In this document: piece by piece, positions 21,540 through 33,832 of the stretch
Layout of the letters: each line of letters starts with the position of its first letter
How positions within the stretch are numbered: position 1 is the first letter of the stretch
Source: Rhyacophila brunnea
Lineage: Eukaryota > Arthropoda > Insecta > Trichoptera > Rhyacophilidae
Length of the DNA stretch: 64,000 bases
NCBI GenBank assembly: GCA_022495005.1
Contig: JAGYXB010001339.1
Coordinates: 108,897-172,896, forward strand
Reading direction: 5' to 3'
Notes under the pieces: model-generated
The model's input: the letters and a program-made list of their open reading frames with translations, nothing else
Told to the model about the DNA's origin: nothing
Database searches by the model: none
Position numbers and translations under genes: made by a program

Positions 21540-22121
21540 CAGTGGCGAAGGGTGGAGGTAGGCTGTTAAGATCCGCCATAAACAGTGCACATTAAACTTT
21601 TTCAGACATACATATTTGTTTTCATTGCAATAAGACTACAATTTACAGATAGTGTTAGTTAGTTTTTAAAATTCAATTAAACCCTGAGAAACCAAGCCAT
21701 ATTAGATAATAGTCAAAAAATACATGTCTATCTATAAAATATCTAAAATTATGCAATTAAATCATACATAACTTTGAATATTTTATAAATAGAATAATAT
21801 TTTTTATTTATTATAGTTTGGTTTAGGCAGGGCTTAATGAATTAAAAAAATTAACCAACAATATGTGTAATATGTATTTTTAATCCAATGAAAACAAATA
21901 ACTATGAATGAAAAAGTGTGCACAATTTTGTCGTATTACCCAAATTAGACCAAAACTATTATGGTTTCGTTTAGGCTGGGTTTAATTGATTTTTAAAAAC
22001 TAACTAACACCATCTGTAAATTGTAGTCTTAGTTCAATAAAATCAAATAAATATGACTAAAAAAGTTTAATGTGCACTATTTATAGCGAATCTTAACAGC
22101 CTACCTCCACCCTTCGCCACT
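21540..22121. mobile_element. long-TIR MITE, CAGTGGCGAAGGGTGGAGG family, copy 1
   Basis: The left end cagtggcgaagggtggaggt, followed by aggctgttaagatccgcc, is mirrored at the right by cctacctccacccttcgcca. Inverted homology continues inward through gtgcacattaaactttt and acaatttacagatagtgtta, so the arms cover much of the 582 bp. Copy 2 is at 58146-58553. The CAGTGGCG start resembles hAT termini, but no 8-bp duplication is visible. Confidence 0.8.
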
Positions 22122-22504
22122 CTATCATTTGAACAATTAAACTTATCGATTTTGGTCAATGATGTTGTGTGAATAATTTTTAATTTGTACCTAATAACGT
22201 GGACCAATGATCTTTTGCCATATATTTGAACATTAATTATTGCAAATCTCCGATATTACAGAAGTTCATAATATATTTGCGCATACTCCACCTTCAATTT
22301 TTTTTTTCAAATGTTTTTTATGCCTCGGGACATGAAAGTACTGTAATATAGTAAATAAAGCCTTGGTCCGAATTTTTATTTCATTTTTATCACATAAAAA
22401 TTTATGATATTTAGCTGATTGGCAGAGTTACCTTCTGATTTCTAGTGTTATCGTGGGACATTCCACCATATTACGGAGCAAAATTATTTATGACTGAACA
22501 TACA
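22122..22504. other. no gene seen
   Basis: A+T-rich spacer without motif. Confidence 0.5.
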
Positions 22505-22590
22505 TAAACTGACAATGCGGAACTCGAACTCGCATCCACTAGATTTAGATTTGCGCCAATGTTCTTTACCAATAAGTAATGAGCGTTTTA
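22505..22590 (-). repeat. tRNA-like SINE head, family S2
   Basis: In reverse complement the segment carries ggcgcaaatctaaatctag then gcgagttcgagttcc, a good B-box match. The word ttggcgcaaat is shared with 26945-27035 and 49855-49935. Probably the head of a tRNA-derived SINE; the body was not traced. Confidence 0.5.
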
Positions 22591-22941
22591 TCTAATTATT
22601 ATCAGTTTTTACATTTTGAAGCATTTCACAAATTGTGTTAATTTTTGGCAGTCGACTTTTGCGTTTTAAATTAAAGTATCAATTTCCCTAATTACTTACC
22701 AGTATCAGGATCTCTCTAATTCTTTGGATTCACGCTTGCTAATAATGTGGGTATAAACTATTTTTTTATTCTTAAAAATAATTCACAAAATTTGAGAATG
22801 TAAAAATCTTTATTGAACATACACACTTTGAAAACACCTCAGATATTTGGAAGTAGATGAGATGGAGGAGATATAAGGTCGTTGTTGCGTGGATGTTTGG
22901 ATGAAAGTTTATTAAGCGATAAAAGAATACATTATATATAT
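22591..22941. other. no gene seen
   Basis: A+T-rich, ending in a TA-rich run that serves as the insertion site of the next element. Confidence 0.5.
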
Positions 22942-23656
22942 TGTTACGCCGAATGTGCGAAATTGACTATTACATGAAATGGGAAAAATTTTACCTAAAT
23001 CATGAAAAATGCAAGCCCGTTACCTTATTCATGAATTAGGCAAAATATCTGCAAAGTGCGTGAATTCGGCAGTAATTTTTCTGCCTTGTTCAAGCATTGG
23101 GCAAAATAGATGGTCGCGCTCCGGTGGTGTTTTTTGCAACTAATTAAACTAACCAAATGTTATTGATTATAATATATAAATATACCAATCAATAACTACA
23201 ATGACGTTCATATCCATTTACTATGCCCAAATAATCTAGAACTATAATATGATAACGGAAGAATTTTATTAAAAGGTACATATTTTCGCGATTTGATTCG
23301 TGCTTGGGTATCAATCGTGCAATGGTCGATTTTTTGTTTGTGATAGTATGATTTGATAGTTTGTTGACTCTTGTTAGCTAACCTCAAAATGGACGTTCAG
23401 TTGAATTCAGAATTACAAAACCTAACAATAATAATATTATATTATGTCCAATTATAACTAATAAAACCATCCGTATTAAATTTACTTTTTCTATTGTCAT
23501 GTTGACAGTTTAAGAATTCCATACCCTGGCGAATTCACGCACTCGGCAGATAATTTACCTAATTCATAAATAAGGCAACGGGCTTGACTATTACATGAAT
23601 TAGGCAAAATTTTGCCCATTTCATGTAATTGTCAATTTCGCACATTCGGCGTAACA
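22942..23656. mobile_element. long-TIR element, TGTTACGCCGAATGTGCG family, copy 1
   Basis: The left end tgttacgccgaatgtgcgaa and the right end ttcgcacattcggcgtaaca are perfect inverted copies, with homology running inward for over 100 bp (attacatgaaat, aatttgcc words, gcaagcccgtt, gtgaattcggcag). The flanks are TA-rich. Copy 2 at 44083-44445 is cleanly flanked by TA, so a TA-targeting (Tc1/mariner- or pogo-like) mobiliser is likely. No transposase is present. Confidence 0.82.
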
Positions 23657-23812
23657 TATACAATAACACTAATAAAGATGATGAAGATGACAGCGTGAGA
23701 TTATAATCGCGGGTAATGATTTACTGGTGAGATCGATATGATCAAGAGATTGATATTAATATTAATGAACTGAGAGACTTGATTCGAGTAGAATGACGTT
23801 GACTATGTCGAG

Positions 23813-24181
23813 CATGGTCCCCACCTGACAGGCCTCTAGCCTAGGGGCCCGGGTTCAAGGGGGACCGGCGTGGTGGGTCGGCAGATAAATGAGATAAACA
23901 CACATCTTAGCTAAATTTGTTCTTATGGTAAAAGAGTCACCTGCGCGCTATTTTACTTGGGGTTATTACTATTTTAAATTATATGCTTGTGCGATGCAAT
24001 TTTTCGTTATTGTGTATTGATAATTCGATAACTTTATAATTCGATATGTTAAAAAATCGCTATAAATACACTGAATTTTGTTTGACCTCGAGTACCATTT
24101 GAAAAACGAAGCTGTACAGCGACAGTCTGCCTTTAACCTTAGCGATAGGTGGGGGGCCCTCTTCAGGGTGTGGGTGCCATG
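23813..24181. mobile_element. hAT-type MITE, CATGGCCCCCAC family, copy 1
   Basis: It starts catggtccccacctgacagg and ends gtgtgggtgccatg, flanked by identical atgtcgag at 23805-23812 and 24182-24189. The body (ctctagcctaggggcccggg, gagataaacacac, cctttaacccttagcgatag-like) is shared with 36092-36371, 44938-45339 and 52936-53620. The 8-bp duplication suggests hAT, although the CATGG terminus is not typical. Non-coding, 369 bp. Confidence 0.88.
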
Positions 24182-24189
24182 ATGTCGAG

Positions 24190-25443
24190 TGAAGGAGTAG
24201 TGACAATAGAAGTACGTTTCGTGAGGGACTCGATGAGTTCAGCGAGTTGAGCCCAACGCGTAACGATAAGGGTGGCCATTCGATATAATTAGCACGATAT
24301 TTAAATGTGGTAACTAAAAAGTAATTATCTAGTCAGCAGTCAATGTGAGTGGTATGATTGCTAAATACAGATATATAAATACATTAGTAGAAAGACTGGG
24401 CGTCGTATTTTTTCAAAAAAGATATTTTGCAATACTATCACTCCTTCACATTCATTTTTTTTATCCAATATTCCTTACATTAATTATATCCATGCTTATT
24501 AATTGCCAGTACTAATAATATACTCTATTAAATTTGGGTGACATATGGGTGGGTTGTCAATAAATTCATGATCTAAATTAGAGAGCCACTGTAATACTAT
24601 ACTACAGTATTGTATTTGTTAACAAATTGATTTATTATTACTATTTGAAACAATTGAAAAACATTTTTAATAAATACACAGATAAAACAAAATTATAGGA
24701 GACATAATATGTAAATAAATTAAGTGCATTTTGACCTATTATCATAATTACAGATAGGCACCCACAGTTTTTGTTAGATATTTTCATTCTCACTGGGTAT
24801 ATTATTGTGTCTGTTATAAATATTAATATTTTAATAATACTTAGATAAATACTAACTGATAAACGAAACGAAACGTAAAATAATATTGTAGATTTAAAGA
24901 AATAGAAAATAAATAGAATGAAAAGAGATAATTTACAAAAAAATACTCATTTTATTATATCAGTGGTGTAGTGAAAAATGTGCTAGGTCGCTGTTTTTTA
25001 AAAATCAAAATCCCGCTTTTTCTAAATCACATTAGATACACGTTAGGGTATTGTCACCCCCCCAAATTTGACCATTTGGGGGAGGTCTCCTCTGGATACC
25101 TATAGTGGCCGGAACCATTTCCGGCGGACTCATAGTTGTATAAACAGGATCGATTATGAACGGATCAATTTATAGCACAAATAAGATTTTATAGCCACCC
25201 TTTGACAACCTAATTAATACTTATCATTTTTAAATAATAATAATGAGTAAATGTTTCTACGCCGAACTTAGGAAGGAAATATCAGATGTCCTTATCGGCA
25301 GATATTGTTAGTAGATACTGTAATAAATATTTTAATAATATTCATATTATACTTTTAATCACGCGTGATAGCCAGATGCTGTTCAATTTTTCGAGAGAGA
25401 TTTTGTGAAGCGTCTTGTCAGACACCACCGGCCGTTCAAACTG
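24190..25443. other. no gene; one possible element end
   Basis: At 24962 the run cagtggtgtagtgaaaaatg looks like a hAT terminus, but I found no inverted partner. The stretch near 25055-25090 holds a small palindrome (cccccccaaatttgaccatttggggga). No gene is visible. Confidence 0.4.
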
Positions 25444-25451
25444 TTAGCACG

Positions 25452-26077
25452 TAGGGATTACAATACCGAATGAATATATCAATACCGGTATTTCGGTATT
25501 TCTTATTGAATACCGGTATTAGTCAAAGCATATTGTAGAGTAAAGAAGTACCTATCAATAAAAATAAATATTAACATATGTATATTTAAAACAATATTTT
25601 ATATCAACCTACAGTACCTACATATCTACATTTATTATATTGACCATTGTAAACAGGTATAGATCATAATACTTTAAAATTGCTTATTTTTACAACTACT
25701 ATAAGTCCCGGGTCCAGAAAAATCTTTGTGAAATCCAACGTTTGTTGGATGTTCTATAAACGTTGTATCGATAGTTATAGAATAATTGGAAATATTTGCC
25801 ACGAATGTTTTCTTTTTCGAAATATGTTAATGCGACAATTCTATAGGTATATTTGAAGGATTTTGTTTTAATTTTTTTTAACTTTTGTTGGTTTCCGGTC
25901 AGTATATTTGCGTTTTGGCAGAATAAAACTTAATTTAATATACAATACAGTAGTAAGTAATGAAAAAATAACATAAACGAGGATGCTTTCTCAATACCGA
26001 AAATACCGGTATTTTGGATTTTTGAAACCGGTCTTTCGGTATTGATAAATAATTTAATACCGGTATTGCAATCCCTA
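25452..26077. mobile_element. hAT-type element rich in TACCGGTA words, copy 2
   Basis: It runs from tagggattacaataccgaat to aataccggtattgcaatccc plus ta, flanked by ttagcacg (25444-25451) and ttagcatg (26078-26085), 7 of 8 identical. The body aligns with 16381-17016 in the same orientation (ttcggtatttcttattgaat). The open frame of the other copy is not kept here, which argues that it was not selected. Confidence 0.86.
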
Positions 26078-26085
26078 TTAGCATG

Positions 26086-26944
26086 GTTCGTCCCTTGCAC
26101 ATTTTTATTTATTATAATTTTATTAAAAATGTTACAACTGTAATTGTATTCAGCAATATACCTCGATTTTTTCTTCAAACGATCATCCGCGTTTTCTTTT
26201 TATCGCTCCAAAGACTCCCAAGCACAGACGATGTCTACTGACACCCAAAAAATCGGGAGGATGTACCTACACATTTCTCCCTCTCAAATTCGACCGGAAG
26301 TGATAGTATTATACTCATGATCTAATTTCGCGGTGAAAGTAAAACAGGCTATGCATTCATATTCACTTCAGAATTGGACTAACAAATTTTTTACGCCTAG
26401 GGCAGTTATAAAAATGTGCATACAAATTCAAGTTATAGATTATTTTCTTCAATGATAAAAATAACAATGAAATAATTTTCTGTGATTGGATATTATTATG
26501 TGTAACATATTATTGATGAGAATTATTTGGACAAGTTTAGCGCCGGAACGATTTTAAATCTAGGAAAAAGTCCCGGGTTACTAACCTATGGCATTGCGAC
26601 TTCGTTTCATCAATGGATAGCATCATCGGTTAAAATATCAAGGAACATAATCAAATATGCCTACATTGTATAAATACCATCGGATTGTAAACATACTTAA
26701 AGGGGTAATGCTACCAGGTATATTTAATTACGGAATTAAAAGTTATGTCTTAAAAATTTAAGAGTTAAACATATTATTGTTATTTTACATAGTTTAACTC
26801 ATTTAGTGCTAACACTGCGACTGGCGCGTTTGGAGTAATTGGCCATTAGATATAATTAACGTGTTATTTATATGTGGTAATTAAAAGGTCAGCAGTGATT
26901 GTGTTTATCTAAGCTAACTCGAGAATTATTATCAAAATCTTTCA
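26086..26944. other. no gene seen
   Basis: A+T-rich sequence. A moderately GC-rich patch near 26200-26290 shows no motif. Confidence 0.45.
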
Positions 26945-27035
26945 AAAAGATTCCAGCCGGAGTTCGAGCTCGCAACCATTGGATTTGCGCCAATGTGCTT
27001 AATCAATTTAACCACCTGCTTCCTAACTAATTACG
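26945..27035 (-). repeat. tRNA-like SINE head, family S2
   Basis: The reverse complement contains ggttaaattgattaagcac (A-box-like), cattggcgcaaatccaatgg (a hairpin in the anticodon-arm position) and gcgagctcgaactccgg (B-box-like). Related units lie at 22505-22590 and 49855-49935. Confidence 0.6.
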
Positions 27036-27094
27036 AAGAAATTAGCTAATACATATTTATAATTGAGGTATTTAACTGTTTTTTATATTATTAA

Positions 27095-27262
27095 TAACCA
27101 TGTCCTTGCTTTTTCGTACAGGGTTGTTGTTTGTGATTTTGAACAATCACAAACTCCCAAGCTTTGAGAAAATCACATAAATATATTGTGTCCTCACCGG
27201 GAAATGAAACCAGAGCTCCTGGATGGATGGCTGGCGCATTACGCACTGCACCGCGAGAGAAT
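27095..27262 (-). repeat. tRNA-derived SINE, family S3, copy 1
   Basis: In reverse complement the head is gtgcagtgcgtaatgcgcca, then ggtttcatttcccggtgagg (degenerate B box), followed by a body through acacaatatatttatgtgat, ctcaaagcttgggagtttgt and aaagcaaggacatgg. The same head and body occur at 35565-35735. Confidence 0.7.
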
Positions 27263-28761
27263 ATATTTTTATTCCGTATGTACATACTAATGATTATCTA
27301 ATAACCCTTCTGACAGAGAGCGGCTGATTATGGAATGAATATGAATAATACAACTTTTGGTGGTAGATTACGTGAAAATTATATTTTTTTGTTTGCAGCG
27401 CTAATTTGTAATTTATTATCGTTTTTATAAGCGTGTATCATCCATGTAGGATTTTCACGACACGTTAAAAAATGTCTTAAGGGTTCCGCCAAACAAAACA
27501 GTTGAGAATCACTGATGTAACATAACAACTTAATGCGACCTTAAAACGTGAAAATTTTCCCTACCCCTGGTTTGCACCTTCACGTTAGTAATTTTTTTTG
27601 GCATGATTTACTAAATATAATTATTACCTACATTATTGTATTTCCTTTAAAACTGGCTGGGATAACAAAATCAGTAGACGCCACTCTCATTAAAATTAAC
27701 AAATTATACTATTACGTGAAATTATATGTATTAAGTATTTCTTCAATAAAATGTATGTATTGTAATTTATTTACTAGATTTTCAAATCAATAAATTAATT
27801 TCAACACATAGTGGAGATTATAGAATAGGTACCTATACTTCAATACACTAATATATTATCACATTAAGGTGTTAGTTTAATAAAGAAAAAACATATTTAC
27901 AATGTAAAAAGTATAAATTAAACAACTCTATTTTAAGAAGATAAATTAATGACTTTAATCTAATTTCACTTCATGTAAGTGAAATATAGCGATACCTAAG
28001 CCAAAGCGGTTGAATGTACATATTGACCTTCCAATTGGTAAGCATCGTCAATAGCCTGTTAGTTCTAGATATAGGAAGCAGAGCTGGGTTTACCATAAAA
28101 TAGCTGTCCAGGACTCCAACACTGGTAGAAGCCTTGGTGCCCCTCCGAATGTTGAATGGTTGTGAGATTTTATCTCGGCATACTTCCTGCGACCAATTGT
28201 AAGAAAAATAGTTTTTTTTTTTTTAAATTTAGATTGCGGTCGGTAGCTTTTTTCTCATGTTTAATTTTTTCCCTTTTATTTTTTTGCTTAGTAAAAATTT
28301 CCGCAATTTCTGAGAATATCATCGATGATTTCTCAAAATTTCCAAAAATTGAATTCACGAGTTTCGAAATTGATTTCTTTGATTATTTCTCGAGAATTAT
28401 CGATCAATAACCTCTGTATTTGTGTAGTAGTTTGATGTATTTTTATGTGAAAAATATGTATACCTTACTAGAAATCATTTTCATTAATCTTGAAATTGTC
28501 AAAATAATTATATGGATAGAAAGATAATCCAGCTTATTGTTAATCCTAATTAAACAATAATAATTAAATAATTGAAGAGTTAATTACAATAACACATTTC
28601 AACAACAAATTTCTATGTGTAAGAAATATTAATTAACATGATCAGTATTTATATAAAAAAATAATCATATTTGTTTTATATCTTAAATGTAAATTAGGGT
28701 CGTTTTCAGGTATTAGAGAAAATTAAACAAATCTAAAATTTATGGTAGGTACCTACTATAA
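27263..28761. other. no gene; solitary hAT terminus near 27476-27515
   Basis: At 27480-27515 gggttccgccaaacaaaaca then gttgagaatcactg reads, in reverse complement, as a hAT end (CAGTGATTCTCAAC). No matching left end was found, so it is a lone remnant. The rest is A+T-rich; a frame near 28156-28410 is Phe-rich and looks like composition. Confidence 0.45.
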
Positions 28762-30628
28762 TCTCTATATATATAAAAATCTCGTGTCACGATGTTTGTG
28801 GTCGAACTCCTCCGAAATGGCTAGACCGATTTTTATGAATTTTTTTATGTATATTTGTTAGGTATGAGAATAGGTCAACAAGTATATTTCATACCGCTAG
28901 ATGATTAGGGTATCTCTACCCAGATTTTTTTTTTTTTTTTTGACAATTTTTTTTTTGTGTTTTTTTTATTATATGGCATATAAAAATACCTATAACCCCA
29001 AATTTTCACTCTCCTACCCCCACCCTCCCATTTTTTAATCGCAATTTTATTATTTTTGTATGAACAAATTTAACCGTCGTTCGTATTTCAAATAGAACGA
29101 AATTATTTATGTTGTTGAATGACAGATGGCGCTACGTCCGAGAAGAATTCAAGAGAAGCGTCGCGTCATTTTGACATTTCATTCGGCATATCACAACGCA
29201 GTGCGTGCAAAATTTTGTACGATTTATTTTAATTTATCTATTTTTATGTGCGTGTATTACAGTACACAATGCCAGCAAGACGCAATGGGGGCCATTTGGG
29301 CCATCGAACGAATAAAGCAACAAACATGCGAAATAGTAGAGCAGAAAGAACAGACGAACAAATCCGACAAGATAACAAAAACGTGCGTGTAAGCATGTTG
29401 CAATTGCGTGCATCCCAATCACAAGAGGCACAAGCTGAACGAAATCAACAACGACAATTGGAACGGAGCCAAGCGCGCCAGTTCGTAGTTAACACACGCA
29501 GAGCAAATGGCCGACAACGCCAACAAGTACATCGAACATTTACATCCGCTTCGTTCCTTCGTCTCGCATTCGAGTACGAGCCAGATATTGAATATTCCGC
29601 TCATCCGAAAGTGCTGATTGGTGCTATGGACAAAGAATGTCCCCATTGTCATGCGCTCAAATTCAAACATGAGTCAGCCGGGATGTGTTGCGCATCAGGA
29701 AAAGTGCAACTAGCAGAAATTGAGATACCACCAGAACCATTGAACGGCTTGCTCATCGGCACGGTTCCAGATTCAAACCTGTTCCTTAAGTCCATTCGCA
29801 CATTCAATTCATGCTTCCAAATGACTTCGTTCGGAGCAACAGAAATAATTCACAATACTGCGGCAAATGGTCAACAATTCCATTCTACGTTCAAAATCAA
29901 AGGCCAAGTATACCACAAAGTAGGCTCATTGCTGCCAATGTCAAACGAACCACATAAATTTTTACAAATCTACTTCATGTGCGGTGAGGACATCAATCAT
30001 GTGGATGCACGTTGCGGCTACAATAGCCTCAATTCGCCTAATGCCAGGCGCATCGTCGGCGAACTGGACGCCCTGTTGAATGAGCACAATGAATTATTGA
30101 AATTCTTCAAAGCACACATGCACGAATTGCAAAGTGACAATCACGCCATTGTCATCAATCCTGATAAACACCAGCTGGAGAGCACGTGCGTCGATTCAAT
30201 GCGCCTGTTGTTGACGACATTGCTGGAATCATGGTTGGCGACCACACATCGACGCGAGAAATCGTGATTCGAAGAAGAAACAATAATCTGGAGTTCATCG
30301 CTGACACACACCGTTCATACGACGCTCTCCAATATCCGCTAATTTTCTGGAAGGGACAAGACGGATATTGCATAAACAGTAAACAACGAGATCCTGTCAC
30401 AGGTAATTCATTCATTATGAACATCATTACTCATTTTGAATTGAGAAAATGAATGGTTGATGTTTTTTTGTTTTTATCGGCGGTCATCGTCTACAGCGCT
30501 CCATTCCTCTTTCTGTCATATATCCCATCCCCACACACTTACGATACATTCGTTATTTTTTATTTAACAACCGAAATATTCACTAGAAATAATTTATATG
30601 GCAGAACAACGTTTGCCGGGTCAGCTAG
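28762..30628 (+). mobile_element. non-autonomous Helitron, 1.87 kb, both ends present
   Basis: The 5' end is TCTCTATATATATAAAAATC, after a host A at 28761. The 3' end is a GC-rich stretch (cgtttgccgggtcagctag) finishing in CTAG, before a host T at 30629. TC at the start, CTRR at the end and insertion between A and T are Helitron hallmarks, and the ttctcc-like leader with ctagaccgatttttatgaat is common to arthropod Helitrons. The coding part (29269-30452) keeps only the region before the Rep nuclease. No inverted repeats or target duplication are expected or seen. It would depend on a full-length relative for movement. Confidence 0.93.
29269..30452 (+). pseudogene. Helitron Rep-helicase protein, N-terminal part only, one frameshift
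   Basis: Start chosen at the ATG of MPARRNGGHLGHR, which follows a pyrimidine-rich tattacag that looks like a 3' splice site. A basic, Gln/Arg-rich leader (residues about 15-85) is followed by YEPDIEYSAHPKVLIGAMDK, a zinc-binding cluster (CPHCHALKFKHESAGMCC), the IPPEPL motif and the block FNSCFQMTSFG..., all typical of arthropod Helitron proteins. At 30165-30168 one base appears missing from an A run. The next frame then gives TPAGEHVRRFNAPVVDDIAG and RRNNNLEFIADTHRSYDALQ, then YPLIFW, and ends ITHFELRK. The HUH nuclease and the helicase that should follow are absent, so roughly three-quarters of the usual protein is missing. Confidence 0.93.
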
Positions 30629-30629
30629 T

Positions 30630-31189
30630 ATATATATAATAATATATATATCTAGATAAATAAAGACGGTACTAATTTTCATCAAAAAATATTGCAAGTA
30701 GACTCATAGATTTTGATTTACTTACTTCTTAGAAGTTATCGAGAATGAAAAGCTACCTTAGGTAGAAAAGGTCCTTACCAGTTTTGGCTTAGGTCTAAGG
30801 TCATGCCAGTATCAACCGACACCGTATGTAGATTTATACATAAAGGCAGTTATTCGAAGGGCGGATAATTTTAAGAAAGAATTAATGGCCAAATATTTAT
30901 TCGATTAATAAATACAGCGTAGGTAGATATTGTTATTAATGATTTATGACCAACTAAATATCGGAGATATTCCCAAATCCTTAGATCAATCAAATGATAT
31001 ATGGAAAATCAATAACGAGTGCATTGTATTGCTCAAATGCAAATACTAGTCGGGTAAATGTTAGAATTATAAACCAATAGGTACATTGTTGTCATAAGAA
31101 AGACTCAACAATATATAAATACCATGGGTCGGTTTATTAAAAAAAACGAGAAGAGCGGAAAAAACAGAGCACTATGCCTATAGAGATCA
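30630..31189. other. no gene seen
   Basis: A+T-rich. It starts with TA-rich flank of the Helitron insertion site. No motif found. Confidence 0.5.
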
Positions 31190-31745
31190 CTGCATACCTC
31201 CACACACCCATTATCCGCGCAAGTATTGGATTCATCATGCAATAAGCCAAACCATTCAAGAATCCAAATGTCATACGTACACTACGTCTCATTGGTGTAT
31301 AGTATTCTTGAATATGGGGCCATTATCTGGTGTCCTTATAAAGTTTCCTACAAGCTTATTTTAGAGCGCGTCCAGAAGAAATTTAATATATATAATTATT
31401 ATTTTCCTTTCAATAATTCGTCAAAATGATTACTTTTCGACTGCCTTTGCATAAGACATGCTGACTTTTCACTCTCTTGAATCTAGTAGCTAGTCACTTC
31501 TGCTCTTGGGACATTTTTGCCTGCTATCACGAGGGATGGTATCCAATCCTGGCGTCCTAAAGAATGAAAAATTATGTGTGCCTATCAATAATTGCAATGA
31601 GGATGTTAGTTTCAAAGTCGGTAACCTCCATAATCCATCATTTTTAGATAATCAACCGCCAAGAACATTACTTAGAACTGTAAATAAAATTATTTTATTT
31701 TTGCAAACACATTCGATAATAATTAAAAAAAGCGAATGGTAAAAT
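31190..31745 (+). pseudogene. LINE C-terminal remnant (Jockey/CR1-like)
   Basis: The plus strand reads HYVSLVYSILEYGAIIWCPY then ILERVQKKFNIY, which matches the post-RT thumb region of Jockey/CR1-type non-LTR elements (lY.slv..iLeY.s.vW.P....i..iE.vQ.kF). In a later frame, HFCLLSRGMVSNPGV is followed by NLHNPSFLDN, in the position of the final arginine-rich 'R.p..r.......Pf.R' segment, though poorly conserved. Several stops occur. The copy is 5'-truncated. Confidence 0.7.
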
Positions 31746-31822
31746 AAATTATCCCAAACGTCATTAATATTAACTCAATTAAATTAAAAAATCTTGTTTA
31801 TCGTTAATCATAGATTATAATA

Positions 31823-32299
31823 ATTACAAGGTAAAAAGAACTTTTTATATACCACTTTTTTTTTAAATTTTCTGTTGAATCATTATAAACTTGACAATTA
31901 TATGTATTAATAAATACTTTTTATGTACTTGATAGAAATACTAAATAAATATAGAATACTGAAATGTCATTTTGATATTTCATAGTAACGCACGTATATA
32001 TTAATAATTTAGTTGCTAGGACCCCCTTAGCAACCAACAATAGTAGTTTACTTTATACAAATTTTTTCCGAAATAACTTTCCATACAAAACAGAATTAAC
32101 TGAAAATGAATTCAATTCTGCTTAAAGATGGTTAAAAGTATTAAAAGAATTCATTGTCGTCGTGTTCTGATATATTCTAAAAGTTTCAAATGTCTTGGGA
32201 AGTTAGTTAAAAATCTTCAATCGTCCAATACAAATCTTGGACAAACAAGAAAAAAATTGTACTGGACAAACAAGAATACGAGCTAATAAAAACGTGGTA
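31823..32299 (+). repeat. R5 repeat, copy 2
   Basis: It starts aattacaaggtaaaaagaac and ends gagctaataaaaacgtggta. The body matches 51838-52333 almost throughout (ttagttgctaggaccccc, gaattaactgaaaatgaatt, gtcgtgttctgatatattct). Orientation is as in 14778-15190. Confidence 0.8.
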
Positions 32300-33611
32300 A
32301 AAATTGCGGCTAATGAATATAAACAATTTTTCAGTCAACCTACGATTTAAATCTTTTTATTGTGAATGCTTTCTGTGTACAGGCGTGAGTCCCAGATATT
32401 CTGCATCAAGTTAAATATTGCTCTATCTATTCCTATTTGGATAGCGAGATTTTTTAGGAAGTATCCAATGATATCAATCAGAGAGTATCAATTACTATTA
32501 CATCAATGGAAGTATCTACCAAATAATTCACACCCTAAAGTGTTGTTTAAATACACACTTAAAAATATTTCCCGTCGCTGTTCTATGATTGAACAAAAAA
32601 ATCTAATTATGTGCTCTATACTTTCTTCCAACAAATAGTATTTTTTATTCTGGAAGCGCATTCAACATATTATAATATGAGTAATAATATAATATGTAGA
32701 TTATGATATAATAACATAACATAACAGTAAATTAATGTACCTACATCTAGATATGTTTTTTTCAATCAAACAAAATTTACTTGAATATTAAAATGATCAC
32801 AAATAAAATTTGACGCATTCAGTGAGACTATCCGGGAGTAGAATTGTTTATGTTGTAGGCGGTATATCCAAAGGCAGGCCTTTGTACAGTAGGTTTCGAA
32901 TTGAAATCCTACATTGAAAACTAAGCAGTTTTTTATACATTTTTTTTTACAAGAATATTAAAAATAAAATCATTCGTATTTTGACATATGTTAGCAATCC
33001 AAATTACCGGATGTAGTACTTAAAAACTTCTAGGTTTAATTGTATTTCACATGTCGATGTCGACATCAAATTGTGTATTTATATATTAAATCACGGTACC
33101 TATATGATATTGTATAGAATAAAAATTTCGAAAAAATGGCGGAATATCATTTATAAACAATGAATTTTCATCAGTTATCAATGTAATAAAGTAATTACTG
33201 TTGTCTTATAATATAATATTATTTTGAAACGAAAAATATATTATTATTGGTTAATATTTTGTGATACAAAGCTCTTTTATAATAATATCACGTGTAATAA
33301 AAATGTTTTTAAAATCAAACATGTAAAGTTTAACATGGTTTAAGTTAAGTACGCAGTGGGTAGGTATTTGATTTTAAGCCTCGTATTTTAGATATATTTC
33401 GTACCTCCTCGTTTCCAGCACTGGATAATTATTCTTATTATTAATTATGAATTAAAATTACATATGTTATAGTTATCCTACTTTTCATTCAGAAAGCTTG
33501 ATAAATTACATTTATTATATGCTTACTTTTACTTATAATATATTTAATGAAACACGTTATCCCAAAATATTTTTATTGCCATTTTAGTCTTTCAAACTCG
33601 ATGAAAATAAG
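32300..33611. other. no recognised gene; one unassigned open frame
   Basis: A frame at 32366-32638 (90 codons, starts MLSVYRRESQIF) is less biased in composition than its surroundings, but I recognise no domain and see no partner copy. It may be transposon-derived. The remainder is A+T-rich without feature. Confidence 0.35.
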
Positions 33612-33832
33612 GGTCTGGGACCATTCGACGCCGGGGCAACTGGGCGCCAAGCAATCGAATGAAATTCGATAATAAATAGATGTTCGTGAATTACATGTAC
33701 TTTTAAAACAATATACTTACATATATTTAATATTATATTTTTTATTTATATTTAAATTCGGTATTATATTATTATTTAATACTTGATGAGAATTTAAATA
33801 TGCAATAATAATGATTCAACTGTGCATATGTT

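Noticed and set aside
28156..28410. A Phe-rich open frame of 84 codons as a small membrane protein.
   Set aside because: It is explained by T-runs; a frame exists on the other strand too, and there is no start context or homologous copy.
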